From contig CAWFXB010000001.1 in the NCBI GenBank assembly GCA_963819755.1, positions 558,001 through 622,000 of the forward strand: a stretch of DNA of 64,000 nucleotides, given 5' to 3'. Within the stretch, counting starts at the first letter, position 1. Every line of letters begins with the position of its first letter. The notes under the pieces were generated by a model. It had not been told where the DNA came from, searched no databases, and saw only the letters and a list, made by a program, of their open reading frames with translations. Positions 51,251-62,276 of this stretch are shown in pieces. Source of the stretch: VRUE01 sp963819755 (GTDB taxonomy: Bacteria > Actinomycetota > Thermoleophilia > Solirubrobacterales > 70-9). Made by a program: the position numbers and the translations under genes.

Positions 51251-51498
51251 AGATCACCAGTAAAGGTCAGGTCACGATCCCGAAGGAGATCCGCGATCGG
51301 CTCGGTCTGCTTCCGGGCACCGAGGTCGAGTTCGTCGAGGAGGGCGGGGAAGCGCGAGTTCGCCGACTGGCAGGCGGACGCACCCGCGGCGACGAGATCG
51401 TCGACCGACTACTGAAGGCGAGTGGCGGCGATATTCCACTGAGCACGGACGAGATCATGAGGATGACCAGGGGAGAGAATTGGGGCCGGGGGACTTAG
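51247..51498 (+). CDS. AbrB/MazE-type antitoxin
   Basis: 83 residues. SpoVT/AbrB swapped-hairpin DNA-binding domain: MKITSKGQVTIPKEIRDRLG and LLPGTEVEFVEEGG. C-terminal tail (DEIVDRLLKASGGDIPLSTDE) should wrap the toxin. Followed 6 bases later by a PIN toxin. ATG overlaps the end of the upstream gene. Confidence 0.88.
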   Translation: MKITSKGQVTIPKEIRDRLGLLPGTEVEFVEEGGEARVRRLAGGRTRGDEIVDRLLKASGGDIPLSTDEIMRMTRGENWGRGT

Positions 51499-51504
51499 GT
51501 AGGT

Positions 51505-51912
51505 GTGGCTGGAACCCTTGTCGACTCGAACGTCTTGATTGATGTGTTTTCAGACGATCCCACTTGGGGCGATTGGTCGCAGGATGCGCTTCGGCAGGCG
51601 GGTGCGGATGGACCGCTTGTGATCAACGAGGTGATCTACGCCGAGGTATCCGCACGCTATTCGCACATCGAGGAGTTGGAGCGAGAGCTGCCCAGAGACG
51701 ATTTTCAGCGAGAGCACACCCCCTGGCCGGCCGCATTTCTCGCCGGCAGGGCTTTTGCGGACTACCGCAGGCGCGGCGGCGATCGACGCTCGCCGTTGCC
51801 CGACTTCTTCATCGGGGCGCATGCCGTAATCGCTGGGCTACGTCTCCTCACTCGCGACACCGCTCGTTACCGGACCTATTTCCCGGCCGTTGAACTGATC
51901 ACGCCTAACTAG
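51505..51912 (+). CDS. PIN-domain toxin (VapC family)
   Basis: 135 residues, GTG start. Acidic PIN residues: Asp in TLVDSNVLIDVFSDD, Glu in NEVIYAEVSARY, Asp in PLPDFFIGAHAV and Asp in LLTRDTARY. Magnesium-dependent RNase controlled by the AbrB-type partner. The pair is set among chromosomal genes with no sign of an att repeat. Confidence 0.9.
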   Translation: MAGTLVDSNVLIDVFSDDPTWGDWSQDALRQAGADGPLVINEVIYAEVSARYSHIEELERELPRDDFQREHTPWPAAFLAGRAFADYRRRGGDRRSPLPDFFIGAHAVIAGLRLLTRDTARYRTYFPAVELITPN

Positions 51913-51939
51913 CCTGGCGTCATAGCTAGTCTGGGCGTC

Positions 51940-52741
51940 ATGTGCGGGCGCTTCACGGTCACGGCCAAAGACACGAAGACGATCGCCGATCGCTTCCAGG
52001 TCGAGCTGGAACGCTCGCTGGAGCGGAACTCGTCCGGCGAGGCACCGCCCCCGACCAAAGAGCGGGTCAAGAAAGCCGAATCTGGGCTTGGCCGCTTCAA
52101 CGTCGCGCCGACGCAGGAGGTGCTGACGGTGCGCTCCTCGCCCGATCCCGAAGAGGCCGCACGGGGTGAGCGCGAGGCGCGGCTGATGCGCTGGGGGCTG
52201 GTGCCTCGCTGGGCCAAGGACCTCAAGGTCGGCTACCGGATGATCAACGCCAAAGCCGAGAACCTCGACTTCGAGCCGCGCCTACGCGCCGCTTGTCGGC
52301 AAGTTCCGCCACCGCTGCCTGATCGTCGCCGACGGCTTCTACGAGTGGATGAAGGCGGAGGATCCCAAGCAGCCGCGCCAGCCTTGGCGCTTCACTGTCG
52401 ACGGCGGCGAGCCCTTCGCCTTCGCCGGGCTCTGCACCCGCAAGGAGTGGGAGGACGAGGAGGATCGTGGCTTCGAGGACGGCTGGCTCTACAGCTGCAC
52501 GATCGTCACCACGACGCCGAACGAGGTCGTCGCGCCGGTCCACGACCGTATGCCGGCGATCCTGCCCAGCGCCGACGCCGAGGCCGCCTGGCTGCGTCCC
52601 GACCTGAGCGCCGCGGACGCGATCGCGATGTGCGGGCCTCTGCCTGCCTCGCGGATGGACAGCACCCCCGCCAACCCGAAGCTGAACAAGGTCGGCAAAG
52701 GGATCGAGGGCCCTGAGTTGTTGGTCGCCCCTTCTAGTTGA
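51940..52741 (+). pseudogene. SRAP-domain protein (YedK/HMCES-like), frameshifted
   Basis: Starts MCGRFTVTAKDTKT, where Cys2 is the catalytic residue that crosslinks abasic DNA, and LMRWGLVPRWAKDLK with MINAKAENLDFEP. At about 52,279 the frame changes: removing one base after FEP lets it continue YAPLVGKFRHRCLIVADGFY and EWMKAEDPKQPRQPW to the stop at 52741, giving ~266 residues as in the family. The active parts are all present, so a recent frameshift or a sequencing/assembly error is likely. Confidence 0.85.
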
Positions 52742-53450
52742 GCTCGCCCGCGGTGTGGACGGTCGCTCTGCCGGCGTCGGTCTCGACCGTGCAGGAGACG
52801 TGCGCATCGAGCTTTCCGGCGGTGCGCCAAAAGGAGGCGAAGGCGAGATCAAGCGGTTCCTGTGGGCGGCCTTTGGGCAGGCCCCACTGCCATTCCTGAG
52901 AGTAGGTGCGGTGGGGCAGCCAGCTGACGACGACGCCCGGAAGGCCGGTAAAGGCTTCGAAGGCATCGCCAAGCTCCAGTGAAGCGTATTCGGCTCCTTG
53001 GATCGGCAGTCTGACCCCGACGCTCTTGGGGACCTCCTGCTTGGTCAGGTTGTATTCGCCGCTCGACCGGGGGAAGGCGGCGCGACTGTTGACGGTGCGG
53101 CCGAGTTCCGCCCCACGACCGCCGCCGCTCATCCGGCAGCGCACTCGCCCGTGCCCGACGGCCGAGCCGGGTGCGATCCGCAGGACCGAGGTCACGCGGA
53201 AGATCCGTTCGCCTTCGATGTTGTCTTCGCTCGCGCGCAGGCCGCCGTCCCGGAGGCGCATCGAGCCGCCACCGGGGATCGTCGCCGGGGAGGAGTCGGA
53301 CAGCTGCGCATGCGTCGCCCATTCGATCTCCACCGAGCTGCCGCCCGACGCGTCGGTCGTCAGCAGCGCAGCAGCGACGGTGGCGATCAACCCGATCGCC
53401 ACCACCGCCAGTGCCCCCCGCGGTGGGCGGCTATTCGAGCTCAGATCCAT
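52734..53450 (-). CDS. Membrane-anchored secreted protein
   Basis: 238 residues, ATG 53450. Single N-terminal TM helix (GALAVVAIGLIATVAAALLTT), then an external beta-rich domain with SVEIEWATHAQLSDSSPA, a Cys in GRVRCRMSGGG and VSCTVETDAGR near the end. No family recognised. Convergent with the SRAP gene (overlap 8 bases). Confidence 0.65.
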   Translation of the reverse strand: MDLSSNSRPPRGALAVVAIGLIATVAAALLTTDASGGSSVEIEWATHAQLSDSSPATIPGGGSMRLRDGGLRASEDNIEGERIFRVTSVLRIAPGSAVGHGRVRCRMSGGGRGAELGRTVNSRAAFPRSSGEYNLTKQEVPKSVGVRLPIQGAEYASLELGDAFEAFTGLPGVVVSWLPHRTYSQEWQWGLPKGRPQEPLDLAFASFWRTAGKLDAHVSCTVETDAGRATVHTAGELN

Positions 53451-53452
53451 GA

Positions 53453-53526
53453 CGCGCCCGGCAGGATTCGAACCTGCGGCCTCTTCCTCCGGAGGGAAGC
53501 GCTCTATCCAGCTGAGCTACGGGCGC
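53453..53526 (-). tRNA. tRNA-Arg (CCG)
   Basis: 74 nt, minus strand, 5' end at 53526. Acceptor GCGCCCG/CGGGCGC, D-arm GCTC/GAGC, anticodon arm CTTCC-CTCCGGA-GGAAG (anticodon CCG), T-arm GCAGG-TTCGAAT-CCTGC. Its 3' end resembles the fragment at 12,021. Confidence 0.96.
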
Positions 53527-53586
53527 TCGCGGTCCAGCTTATCCGGCGCCGAACCCATCGCACGCCGTCGCGTAGGCTCGCGAGCC

Positions 53587-54528
53587 ATGGACCTCTCGGT
53601 TGCCTTTCTCGGCACGGGCGGCGCCGTGCCCTCGGCGCGGCGCAACACCGCGAGCGTGCTCGTCGCGCGCGGCGGCGAACGGCTGCTGTTCGACTGCGGC
53701 GAGGGGACGCAGCGCCAGATGCAGCGCTCGCTGGGCCTGGTCCAGGTCGACGCGATCTACTTCACCCACTTCCACGCCGATCACTTCCTCGGCCTGCCGG
53801 GGTTGCTGAAAACGTATGACCTGACCGAGCGAGAGCGGCCGCTGACGATCTACGGCCCCCGCGGCCTGCGCGACCTGATCCAGAGCCTCGGCCGCGTGAT
53901 CGGCAGGGTCGGCTACAAGCTCGACCTGGTCGAACTGGAGGCCGGCGACGCGATCCCATGCGATGGTGGCGAGATCCGCTCCTTCCCGGTCGAGCACAGC
54001 GTGCGCGCCTTCGGCTACGCCCTGGTCGAGGCCGGCCGCCCCGGACGCTTCGACCTCGAGGCGGCGAAGCGGCTTGGGGTCAAGGAAGGCCCCGATTTCG
54101 CCGCCCTGCAGCGCGGCGAGAGCGTCAACGGCTCCTCTGGACCGGTCGAGCCGGGCGAGGTGGTGGGCGAGCCACGCCCCGGCCGCACCATCGTGATCAC
54201 CGGCGACACGGCGCCCTGTCGCGCGACGGTCGAAGCCGCGAAGGGGGCGGATCTCCTCGTCCACGACGCCAGCTTCGCCGAGGAGGAGGCCCAGCGCGCC
54301 GCCGACACCGGCCACTCGACCGTCGGTCAAGCGGCAGCCGTAGCCCGCGAGGCCGAAGTCAAGCTCCTCGCCCTGGTCCACATCTCCTCCCGCTACCACG
54401 TGGGAAAGGTGCTCGAGGAGGCCAAGGAGGTCTTCGAGCCAACCGTCGCGCCACGCGACTTCGATCTGATCGAGATTCCCTTCGGGGAGCGCGGCGAGCC
54501 CGGCCCTGAAGTCCGACGGTGCCCGTGA
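53587..54528 (+). CDS. rnz: Ribonuclease Z
   Basis: 313 residues from ATG 53587. LGTGGAVPSARRNTASVLV, FDCGEGTQRQMQRS, the metal motif FTHFHADHFLGLPG, later His in VEHSVRAFGYAL, ITGDTAPC, and HSTVGQAAAVAREAEVK. Endonuclease that trims tRNA 3' trailers, fitting the lack of encoded CCA in the tRNAs here. Usual length. Confidence 0.94.
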   Translation: MDLSVAFLGTGGAVPSARRNTASVLVARGGERLLFDCGEGTQRQMQRSLGLVQVDAIYFTHFHADHFLGLPGLLKTYDLTERERPLTIYGPRGLRDLIQSLGRVIGRVGYKLDLVELEAGDAIPCDGGEIRSFPVEHSVRAFGYALVEAGRPGRFDLEAAKRLGVKEGPDFAALQRGESVNGSSGPVEPGEVVGEPRPGRTIVITGDTAPCRATVEAAKGADLLVHDASFAEEEAQRAADTGHSTVGQAAAVAREAEVKLLALVHISSRYHVGKVLEEAKEVFEPTVAPRDFDLIEIPFGERGEPGPEVRRCP

Positions 54529-54556
54529 CCGCAGCCCCGCGGACTGAGTCCGGCGC

Positions 54557-55102
54557 TCAGGTCGATTTCCAGCCGCCGTCGCAGGTCTTCTCGTAGCGCC
54601 TGTCCTGCTTGGCGTTGAACGTGCGCAGGTCGATGACCCTGTCGAGCTCGTTCACCCCGACTTCCACCGGGGCGAGGTAGGGGGCTCGGCCTGACTTGGT
54701 GTACAGATGGTTGCTCACTTCCAGTATCGACCGAACACTGAGCCTGTGGGCCAGGTATTCGCCGTCGGGTAGCCTGTCGAGTTCTTTATTCACGACCATC
54801 TGCCAAGCAGTCTGGCAAAACCATTTGACGACGGCCTTCTCCACTGGGCCGAGGTTTTTGGTGAGGCGGGGCGCCTCGTAGTTCTTGCCTGCCTTGGCGG
54901 CGCTTCGGAGCTCTTCCAAGATCTTGGTGTATTCCGCGCTGGGCTTCTTGTAGGCGACCACCGCGGGATCGACCAGGGGCGGGAGCTTTTCGGCCTGGGC
55001 CGAAGCATCCTGACCTCCGGCGCTCCCACAGCCCTGCGACGCAAGCCCGGCGAGCACCAGACAGGCAGCGACGAAAGCAAATGAAAGAAAAGTTCTGATC
55101 AT
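54557..55102 (-). CDS. Lipoprotein of unknown function
   Basis: 181 residues. Lipobox LASQGC, then Ser/Gly linker and a helical domain: SAEYTKILEELRSAAKAGK, VEKAVVKWFCQTAWQMVVN and SVRSILEVSNHLYTK, with Cys in the helix and ETCDGGWKS at the end. No family recognised; divergent from the pyrimidine operon. Confidence 0.68.
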   Translation of the reverse strand: MIRTFLSFAFVAACLVLAGLASQGCGSAGGQDASAQAEKLPPLVDPAVVAYKKPSAEYTKILEELRSAAKAGKNYEAPRLTKNLGPVEKAVVKWFCQTAWQMVVNKELDRLPDGEYLAHRLSVRSILEVSNHLYTKSGRAPYLAPVEVGVNELDRVIDLRTFNAKQDRRYEKTCDGGWKST

Positions 55103-55156
55103 TTTGCGAAGGATGACACGAATGGCGCCGTCGCGTCGTGGTGATACGGTGGCGCC

Positions 55157-55190
55157 GTCCTTTAACCCGGTCCCGCGAGGCCAGGAAGGA
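55157..55190 (+). promoter_or_regulatory. PyrR-binding leader hairpin of the pyrimidine operon
   Basis: The loop GGTCCCGCGAGGCC (55169-55182) matches the PyrR recognition consensus (TCC-x-G-x-GAGG), flanked by CCTT and AAGG. The right side overlaps the SD (GGAAGGAG) ten bases before the pyrR GTG. As in mycobacteria, PyrR binding here would block translation when UMP/UTP are high. Confidence 0.82.
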
Positions 55191-55198
55191 GCAAACTA

Positions 55199-55759
55199 GT
55201 GAGCGAGAAAGTCGTGCTCGAGCACGACGACCTGAGGCGGACGCTGCGGCGGATCGCCCACGAGATTGCCGAGGCCAACCCGGAGCCCGAGCGTCTCGCG
55301 ATCGTCGGCATCCACACCCGCGGCGCCGTGATCGCCCGCCGCCTCCACGCCCTGGTCGGCGAGCTGACCGAGGCCGAGACGCCGATCGGCGACCTCGACA
55401 TCTCCTTCTACCGGGACGACGTCGGCGCTCAGTCGCCGGCGACACAGCCGGTCGTCCACTCCTCCCACATCGACTTCGACCTCACCGGCCGCACGGTGGT
55501 CCTCGTCGACGACGTGCTCTTCACCGGCCGCACCGTGCGCGCCGCGGTCGACGCCCTCTTCGACTACGGCCGGCCGCAGCGGGTGCAGCTGGCGGTGCTC
55601 TGCGACCGCGGCCACCGCGAGCTGCCGATCCGTCCCGACTACGTCGGCAAGAACCTGCCGACCGCGCGCGGCGAGCGGGTCAATGTGCGGCTCGAGGAGA
55701 CCGACGAGGTCGATGAGGTGACGATCTCCGAGCCAAAGGCGGCGGAGGCGGTCCTGTGA
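55199..55759 (+). CDS. pyrR: Pyrimidine operon regulator PyrR
   Basis: 186 residues, GTG start. Phosphoribosyltransferase fold with the PRPP loop VLVDDVLFTGRTVRAAVDAL, HEIAEANPEPERLAIVGIHTRGA and DRGHRELPIRPDYVGKN. RNA-binding regulator, often with uracil phosphoribosyltransferase activity. First gene of the pyr operon; overlaps pyrB by four bases. Confidence 0.96.
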   Translation: MSEKVVLEHDDLRRTLRRIAHEIAEANPEPERLAIVGIHTRGAVIARRLHALVGELTEAETPIGDLDISFYRDDVGAQSPATQPVVHSSHIDFDLTGRTVVLVDDVLFTGRTVRAAVDALFDYGRPQRVQLAVLCDRGHRELPIRPDYVGKNLPTARGERVNVRLEETDEVDEVTISEPKAAEAVL

Positions 55760-56718
55760 AGCACCTGCTGGCGATCAAGGATCTCGACCGCGAGGGGATC
55801 GAGGCGATCCTCGACCGCGCCGAGAGCTTCGCCGAGGTCGGCCGCCGCGACATCAAGAAGGTGCCGACGCTGCGCGGCCGTACCGTCGTCAGCCTCTTCT
55901 ACGAGGCGAGCACCCGCACCAGCGCTTCTTTCGAGCTGGCGGCGAAGCGGCTCTCCGCCGACCTGATCTCGCTCAAGGCGGCGGGCTCCTCGGTCGACAA
56001 GGGCGAGTCGCTGAAGGACACATGCGCGACCCTCTCCGCCTACGACCCGGCGGCGATCGTCATCCGCCACCCCTACGCCGGCGCGGCACAGCTGGTCGCC
56101 GACTGGAGCGAGGCGGCGGTCGTCAACGCCGGTGACGGCAAGCACGAGCACCCCAGCCAGGCGCTGCTCGACCTCTTCACCCTGCGCCGCCGGCTCGACT
56201 CACTGGAGGGGAAGCGGATCTGGATCGTCGGCGACGTCCTGCACAGCCGCGTCGCCCGCTCAAATCTCGTCGCCTTCCAGGCGATGGGTGCCGAGGTGAC
56301 GGTTTGCGGCCCGCCGGCGCTGATCCCGCGCGGGATCGAGCAGCTCGGCTGCGAGGTCTCCTACTCGCTCGAGCGGCTCGGCGAGGCCGACGTCGTCTAC
56401 GCGTTGCGACTCCAACGCGAGCGCATGGCGGAGAGCTTCGTGCCCTCGATCCGCGAGTACGCGGCGCGCTTCCAGATCGACTCGCGGCGGCTCGGCCCGC
56501 GCCAGCTGCTGATGCACCCCGGCCCGGTCAACCGCGGCGTCGAGCTTTCTGGTGAGGTGATCGATTCGCCCCAGTCGTTGATGACCGAGCAGGTCGCCTC
56601 CGGCCTTGTCGTGCGGATGGCGATCCTCTACGAGCTGCTCGCGGCCGGGCCCCAGCATCCGGTCAGCGCAGCGGACGAGCCCGAGCAGAGCCCGACTCCG
56701 ATCGGACAGCCGGCGTGA
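55756..56718 (+). CDS. pyrB: Aspartate carbamoyltransferase catalytic chain
   Basis: 320 residues, GTG start. Carbamoyl-phosphate loop FYEASTRTSASFELAAKRL, RHPYAGAAQLVADW, NAGDGKHEHPSQALLDLFT, and HPGPVNRGVELSGEV. Makes carbamoyl aspartate. No regulatory chain follows. Overlaps pyrC by four bases. Confidence 0.97.
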   Translation: MKHLLAIKDLDREGIEAILDRAESFAEVGRRDIKKVPTLRGRTVVSLFYEASTRTSASFELAAKRLSADLISLKAAGSSVDKGESLKDTCATLSAYDPAAIVIRHPYAGAAQLVADWSEAAVVNAGDGKHEHPSQALLDLFTLRRRLDSLEGKRIWIVGDVLHSRVARSNLVAFQAMGAEVTVCGPPALIPRGIEQLGCEVSYSLERLGEADVVYALRLQRERMAESFVPSIREYAARFQIDSRRLGPRQLLMHPGPVNRGVELSGEVIDSPQSLMTEQVASGLVVRMAILYELLAAGPQHPVSAADEPEQSPTPIGQPA

Positions 56719-58061
56719 GTCTCGCCGAGGCGCTTGACATGCGCTCCGGAGAGGGCGCCGACCTGGTCCTGCGCGGTGCCACCGTGCTAGATCCGGTGGC
56801 GGGCATCGACGGCACATACGACGTCGTCGTCCGCGCCGGCCGGGTCGCCGAGCTCGCTGCCCCGGGGGTCTCTGCCGAGGGGCTGGAGGAGGTCGAGGCC
56901 GAGGGCCTGCACGCCTTCCCGGCCTTCTTCGATCCTCACGTTCACCTGCGCACCCCCGGGCAGGAGCACAAGGAGGACGTCGAGACGGGCAGCCGCGCCG
57001 CCGCTGCCGGCGGCTATTGCGGGATCCTCGCGATGGCCAACACCGAGCCCCCTGTCAGCTCGCCGGCCGACGTCGAGGCACTGCGCGAGGCGGCCCGTGA
57101 GGGGGCTTCGGTCCCGGTTGGCTTCTTGGCAACCGTCAGCCGCGGCATGGCGGGCGAGGAGCTGACCGAGATGGGGGCGATCCGCGAGGCGGGCGCCGTC
57201 GGCTTCAGCGACGACGGCCTGCCGATCCGCAGCGCCCGCGTCCTGCGGCGCGCCCTGCAGTACCAACAGCTCTGCGGTGGCACGATCGCCCTGCACGAGG
57301 AGGACCCCGAGCTCTCCGGCGACGGCGTCATGCATGAGGGGCCGGTGTCCGCCGCGCTCGGGCTGGCCGGCATCCCCTCGGTCTCGGAGTCGACGATGAT
57401 CGCCCGCGACGCCGCACTGGCCGGTTACGAGGGGGGACGGATCCACGTCCAGCACCTTTCTGCCGCCGAGTCGGTCGAGGCGGTGCGTGCCGCCAAGGCC
57501 GCCGGGGTGAAGATCAGCGCCGAGGCCAGCCCGCACCACCTCTGCCTCACCGACGAGGAGCTGCGCAGCCTCGACCCCCGGCGCTTCAAGATGAACCCCC
57601 CGCTGCGCACCGAGGCCGACCGCCAGGCCCTGATCGCGGGCCTGCGCGACGGCACGATCGAGTGCATCGCCACCGACCACGCTCCACACGCCCTGGAGGA
57701 CAAGGAAGTCCCCTTCGAGCAGGCCGCGATGGGGGTGACCGGGCTGGAGACCGCCTTTGCCGCGCTGCACACCGAGCTGGTCCTGCCGGGCACGATCGAC
57801 CTCGGCCTGCTGATCGAGCGGCTGGCCGGCGGCGCCGCTCCCTTCGACCTAGAGCGCCCGACCCTGAAGCCGGGCAGCGAGGCCAACATCGCCCTCTGCG
57901 ACCTGAGCGCCAAGTGGACCGTCGGCGAGGAGGGTTATGAGAGTCGCTCGCAGAACTCCTGGTGCGCCGGTCGCGAGCTGACCGGTCGGGTCCTGATGAC
58001 GGTCGCCGGCGGCCAGGTGGCCTATCGACTGCGCAGCTTCAGCCTGGGAGTCGCAACGTGA
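56715..58061 (+). CDS. pyrC: Dihydroorotase
   Basis: 448 residues, GTG start. Amidohydrolase: FFDPHVHLRTPGQEHKEDV (metal HxH), AGGYCGILAMANTEPP, later HEEDPEL, IHVQHLSAAESV, and CIATDHAPHALEDKEVPF with the catalytic Asp. Cyclises carbamoyl aspartate to dihydroorotate. A bridging carboxylated Lys is not seen with confidence in this subtype; the usual type I set is otherwise present. Overlaps carA. Confidence 0.95.
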   Translation: MSLAEALDMRSGEGADLVLRGATVLDPVAGIDGTYDVVVRAGRVAELAAPGVSAEGLEEVEAEGLHAFPAFFDPHVHLRTPGQEHKEDVETGSRAAAAGGYCGILAMANTEPPVSSPADVEALREAAREGASVPVGFLATVSRGMAGEELTEMGAIREAGAVGFSDDGLPIRSARVLRRALQYQQLCGGTIALHEEDPELSGDGVMHEGPVSAALGLAGIPSVSESTMIARDAALAGYEGGRIHVQHLSAAESVEAVRAAKAAGVKISAEASPHHLCLTDEELRSLDPRRFKMNPPLRTEADRQALIAGLRDGTIECIATDHAPHALEDKEVPFEQAAMGVTGLETAFAALHTELVLPGTIDLGLLIERLAGGAAPFDLERPTLKPGSEANIALCDLSAKWTVGEEGYESRSQNSWCAGRELTGRVLMTVAGGQVAYRLRSFSLGVAT

Positions 58062-59165
58062 GCACCGGTTACGTCCTGCTCGAGGACGGGACCCGCTTCG
58101 ACGGTGTGCCCTGCGGGCACGAGGGCGAGGTCACCGGCGAGGTCGTCTTCAACACCTCGATGACCGGTTACCAGGAGTCGGTCACCGACCCCTCCTATGC
58201 CGGCCAGATCATCGTCTTCACCTACCCGCTGATCGGCAACTACGGCGTCTCCGCCGAGGCGATGGAGTCCGACCGGATCCACGCCCGGGGGGTCGTGATG
58301 CGCGATCCGAAGAACCGCGAAGACGTCGCCACTGCCGAGGGCGGCTGGCTCGACTGGCTCGGCGACTGCGGCGTGCCGGGGATCGGCGGCGTCGATACGC
58401 GCGCCCTCGTTCGCCACATCCGCGACCGGGGCTCGATGCGCGGCGGCATCTTCTCCGGGGCGACGGCGGAGCCCGAGGCGCGCGAACGGGTCGCCGCCGA
58501 GCCGGCGATGGACGGCGCCGACCTGGCCCGCACGGTCACGCCACCCGAGCCGGTCCGCTTCGAGGGCGACGGTCCGCATGTGGTCGGAATCGACACCGGG
58601 GTCAAGCTCAACATCGTCCGCGAGCTGCGCGAGCGTGGCTGCCGCCTCACCCTGCTCCCCTGCACGTCCTCGGCGGAGCAGGTGCTGGCCGAGGCCCCGG
58701 ATGTCGTCTTCCTCGCCAACGGCCCCGGCGATCCCGGTGCCCTCGGCTACGTCGTCGACACCGTGCGCGAGCTGGTCGGGGTCAAGCCCCTCTTCGGCAT
58801 CTGCCTGGGCCACCAGCTGCTCTGCCGCGCGGTCGGCCTGGAGACGTTCAAGCTGCCCTTCGGCCACCGCGGCGCCAACCACCCGGTAAAGGATCTGGCC
58901 AGCGGCAGGATCGAGATCACCTCGCAGAACCACGGCTTCGCCGTGCAGGGTCCGGGCGGCGAGCCGCGGATCGAGACCGACGAGCCGGTCCGCTGGGAGA
59001 CCGACTTCGGCGTCGCCGAGCTCTCCCACCTCAACCTCTACGACCGCACGGTCGAGGGTCTCGTCCTCAAGGACGCCGCCGCGGCGACGGTCCAGTACCA
59101 CCCCGAGGCAGGTCCCGGCCCGCACGACGCCCGCCACCTCTTCGACAGCTTCCTGGAGCTCGCCC

Positions 59166-59173
<8 letters not shown>
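58058..59173 (+). CDS. carA: Carbamoyl-phosphate synthase small subunit
   Basis: 371 residues, GTG 58058. N-terminal FNTSMTGYQESVTDPSYAGQ and FTYPLIGNYG; C-terminal class I glutaminase with GICLGHQLLCRA (Cys249 nucleophile), SQNHGFAV and QYHPEAGPGPHDA. Supplies ammonia to CarB. Overlaps carB by eight bases. Confidence 0.97.
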
Positions 59174-62272
<3,099 letters not shown>

Positions 62273-62276
<4 letters not shown>

